From the NCBI GenBank assembly GCA_900546915.1, contig UREY01000039.1, positions 1 to 12,975 of the forward strand: 12,975 nucleotides of DNA, in the 5' to 3' direction. Of the stretch, positions 12,018 through 12,975 are shown one piece after another. The notes beneath the pieces were generated by a model, which made no database searches, had not been told where the DNA came from, and worked only from the letters and a program-made list of their open reading frames with translations. Both the position numbers and the translations under genes were made by a program. The first letter of the stretch is position 1. Each line of letters begins with the position of its first letter. Origin of the DNA: an uncultured Eubacteriales bacterium. GTDB taxonomy: Bacteria; Bacillota; Clostridia; Oscillospirales; Oscillospiraceae.

Positions 12018-12975
12018 TTACCCTCTGAACACCAAGGTTCCGGATTGATCGGTCCGAAAAATCCGGCAGCCGGCCCGAACGGCTCTGTCCAGCATCTCCG
12101 GAGACGGATGGCCGTAGGCATTTTGTCCCACGGAAACCGCCACTGCTTCAGGCCGCAAGGCCATCAGCAGCTCCAAACCGGTAGAGCTTTTGGAACCATG
12201 ATGACCGGCCACCAAAATCTCAATGTCAGGCAGATGATGGCTGGCGATTAAGCGGCGCTCCAAATTCCGGCTCATGTCTCCGGTTATCAGTGTATCACAT
12301 TCTCCCGCCGTAAACAACACCGAAAGTCCACTTTCATTGCTGGAGGTTCGGGATAACGGCGCAAAAATCCACATCTGCGCCTGCTCCAGGGAGATGCACA
12401 CGTCTTCCTCCACAAAAAAAGCCCGCTCCCCCGCCATCTCCGCCAGAGCTGCACAATCCTCGTGCTCCGGTTGCCGGGGCATGTACAGCCGGTCCACCTG
12501 AATCCGCCGCATCAGCTGGGCAGCGCCGGACACATGGTCTTCGTCAAAATGCGTCAAAATTAGGCCCTCTATCTGCGTCTTGCCCTGACTCAGAAGATGC
12601 CGGGCTGCTTTCTCTCCGGCTCCCTCTCCCTCCGAGCCGCCGCAGTCTACCACATAGGTTTTCCCCTCCGTTTGGAGTAAGACGCATTGACCCTGCCCCA
12701 CATCCAGCACGGTTACCCGGAATTGCTCGCCCCCCGGCTCCAGAAAGCCCAAAAAAATGGATAAAAGCAGGCAGCCGGTAAGGCCCAGAGCAAAAATCCG
12801 CTTGCCCCGGCACCGGCCTGCAAGAAATACGCCCAGCAGAGCCGGGGCAAACCACACCCATGCCCACAGGTAGACATTCTCCTCCGGAAAGATGCCCGCG
12901 CCGGGCAGCCGCCCCAGGCAGCCGCTTACGGCTATAATCAACCGAATGAGCTGCGTACCGCACCAGCCCGCCGCC
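12018..12975 (-). CDS. comEC: ComEC/Rec2 competence protein, C-terminal part (5' end beyond the window)
   Basis: The frame stays open to the right edge, so this is the last roughly 318 residues of a longer protein. ComEC forms the inner-membrane channel for DNA uptake in transformation. The visible part starts with the end of the membrane domain: two hydrophobic segments, around 12820-12875 and 12745-12790. The C-terminal metallo-beta-lactamase-like domain then begins with FRVTVLDVGQGQCVLL. It keeps the metal site LTHFDEDHVSG (12524-12556), the GDM turn, AGHHGSKSST and NAYGHPS, so it is likely an active or metal-binding nuclease-type domain. A TTG at 12939-12941 could be misread as a start, but coding clearly continues upstream. 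holA starts 7 bases after the stop. The presence of comEC hints at, but does not prove, competence. Confidence 0.93.
   Translation of the reverse strand, partial: AAGWCGTQLIRLIIAVSGCLGRLPGAGIFPEENVYLWAWVWFAPALLGVFLAGRCRGKRIFALGLTGCLLLSIFLGFLEPGGEQFRVTVLDVGQGQCVLLQTEGKTYVVDCGGSEGEGAGEKAARHLLSQGKTQIEGLILTHFDEDHVSGAAQLMRRIQVDRLYMPRQPEHEDCAALAEMAGERAFFVEEDVCISLEQAQMWIFAPLSRTSSNESGLSVLFTAGECDTLITGDMSRNLERRLIASHHLPDIEILVAGHHGSKSSTGLELLMALRPEAVAVSVGQNAYGHPSPEMLDRAVRAGCRIFRTDQSGTLVFRG

Noticed and set aside
12939..12941. TTG at this site as the start of a separate metallo-beta-lactamase gene
   Set aside because: The frame remains open to the window edge and upstream residues read as ComEC membrane domain, so this is an internal codon.
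1..12975. Mobile element, CRISPR array, toxin-antitoxin or defence island
   Set aside because: I saw no direct-repeat array, transposase or integrase motif, terminal inverted repeats or composition break; the gene content is housekeeping.

Overview
The window looks like chromosomal core DNA of a spore-forming, moderately GC-rich Clostridia bacterium (Oscillospiraceae/Ruminococcaceae-like). This rests on the gene set: dipicolinate synthase A and B, a DUF4364 regulator, long-form HPF, RNase M5, DUF3786, and AGGAGG-type ribosome binding sites nearly everywhere. The genus is inference. I see no transposase, phage gene, CRISPR array, tRNA or antibiotic cassette. Nearly every base is assigned to a recognisable gene or a short control region.

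Left edge (1-290, leftward). Two strong tandem promoters, each TTGACA-N17-TAnnnT and 90 bp apart, fire out of the window through a short structured leader. They most resemble the head of an rRNA operon whose 16S gene would lie beyond base 1. A clear intrinsic terminator separates them from hpf (295-837, minus), the ribosome hibernation factor. Next is a DUF4364 winged-helix regulator (924-1466, minus), transcribed divergently from dpaA-dpaB (1586-2951, plus), the two subunits of dipicolinate synthase that make the spore-core chelator. A 14-bp hairpin separates dpaB from the convergent purA.

Middle (3059-6950, all minus). purA (adenylosuccinate synthetase), a LysR-type regulator, a DUF3786 protein and an Mrp/NBP35-type Fe-S carrier ATPase follow. 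purA, lysR and mrp each have a readable sigma-A promoter; that of mrp matches consensus at all 12 positions with a 17-bp spacer. DUF3786 has no promoter I can see. Its ribosome binding site sits directly after a terminator-like hairpin that follows mrp, which suggests attenuation or controlled read-through.

Right half (7027-12975, all minus) is a tightly packed operon entering from the right: comEC (5' end outside the window), holA (DNA polymerase III delta), rnmV (RNase M5, 5S rRNA maturation), two GNAT acetyltransferases, an ABC-F ATPase and an unrecognised 175-aa acidic protein. Most junctions overlap or nearly touch (7-nt gap, then 8-, 50-, 4- and 1-nt overlaps; the last gap is 40 nt), implying translational coupling.

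Translation is a recurring theme: a likely rRNA promoter, HPF, RNase M5 and ABC-F. I did not find a clear new multi-gene system. The best leads are the tandem rRNA-type promoters beside hpf, the attenuator-like leader of DUF3786, and the unknown protein closing the comEC-holA-rnmV operon.
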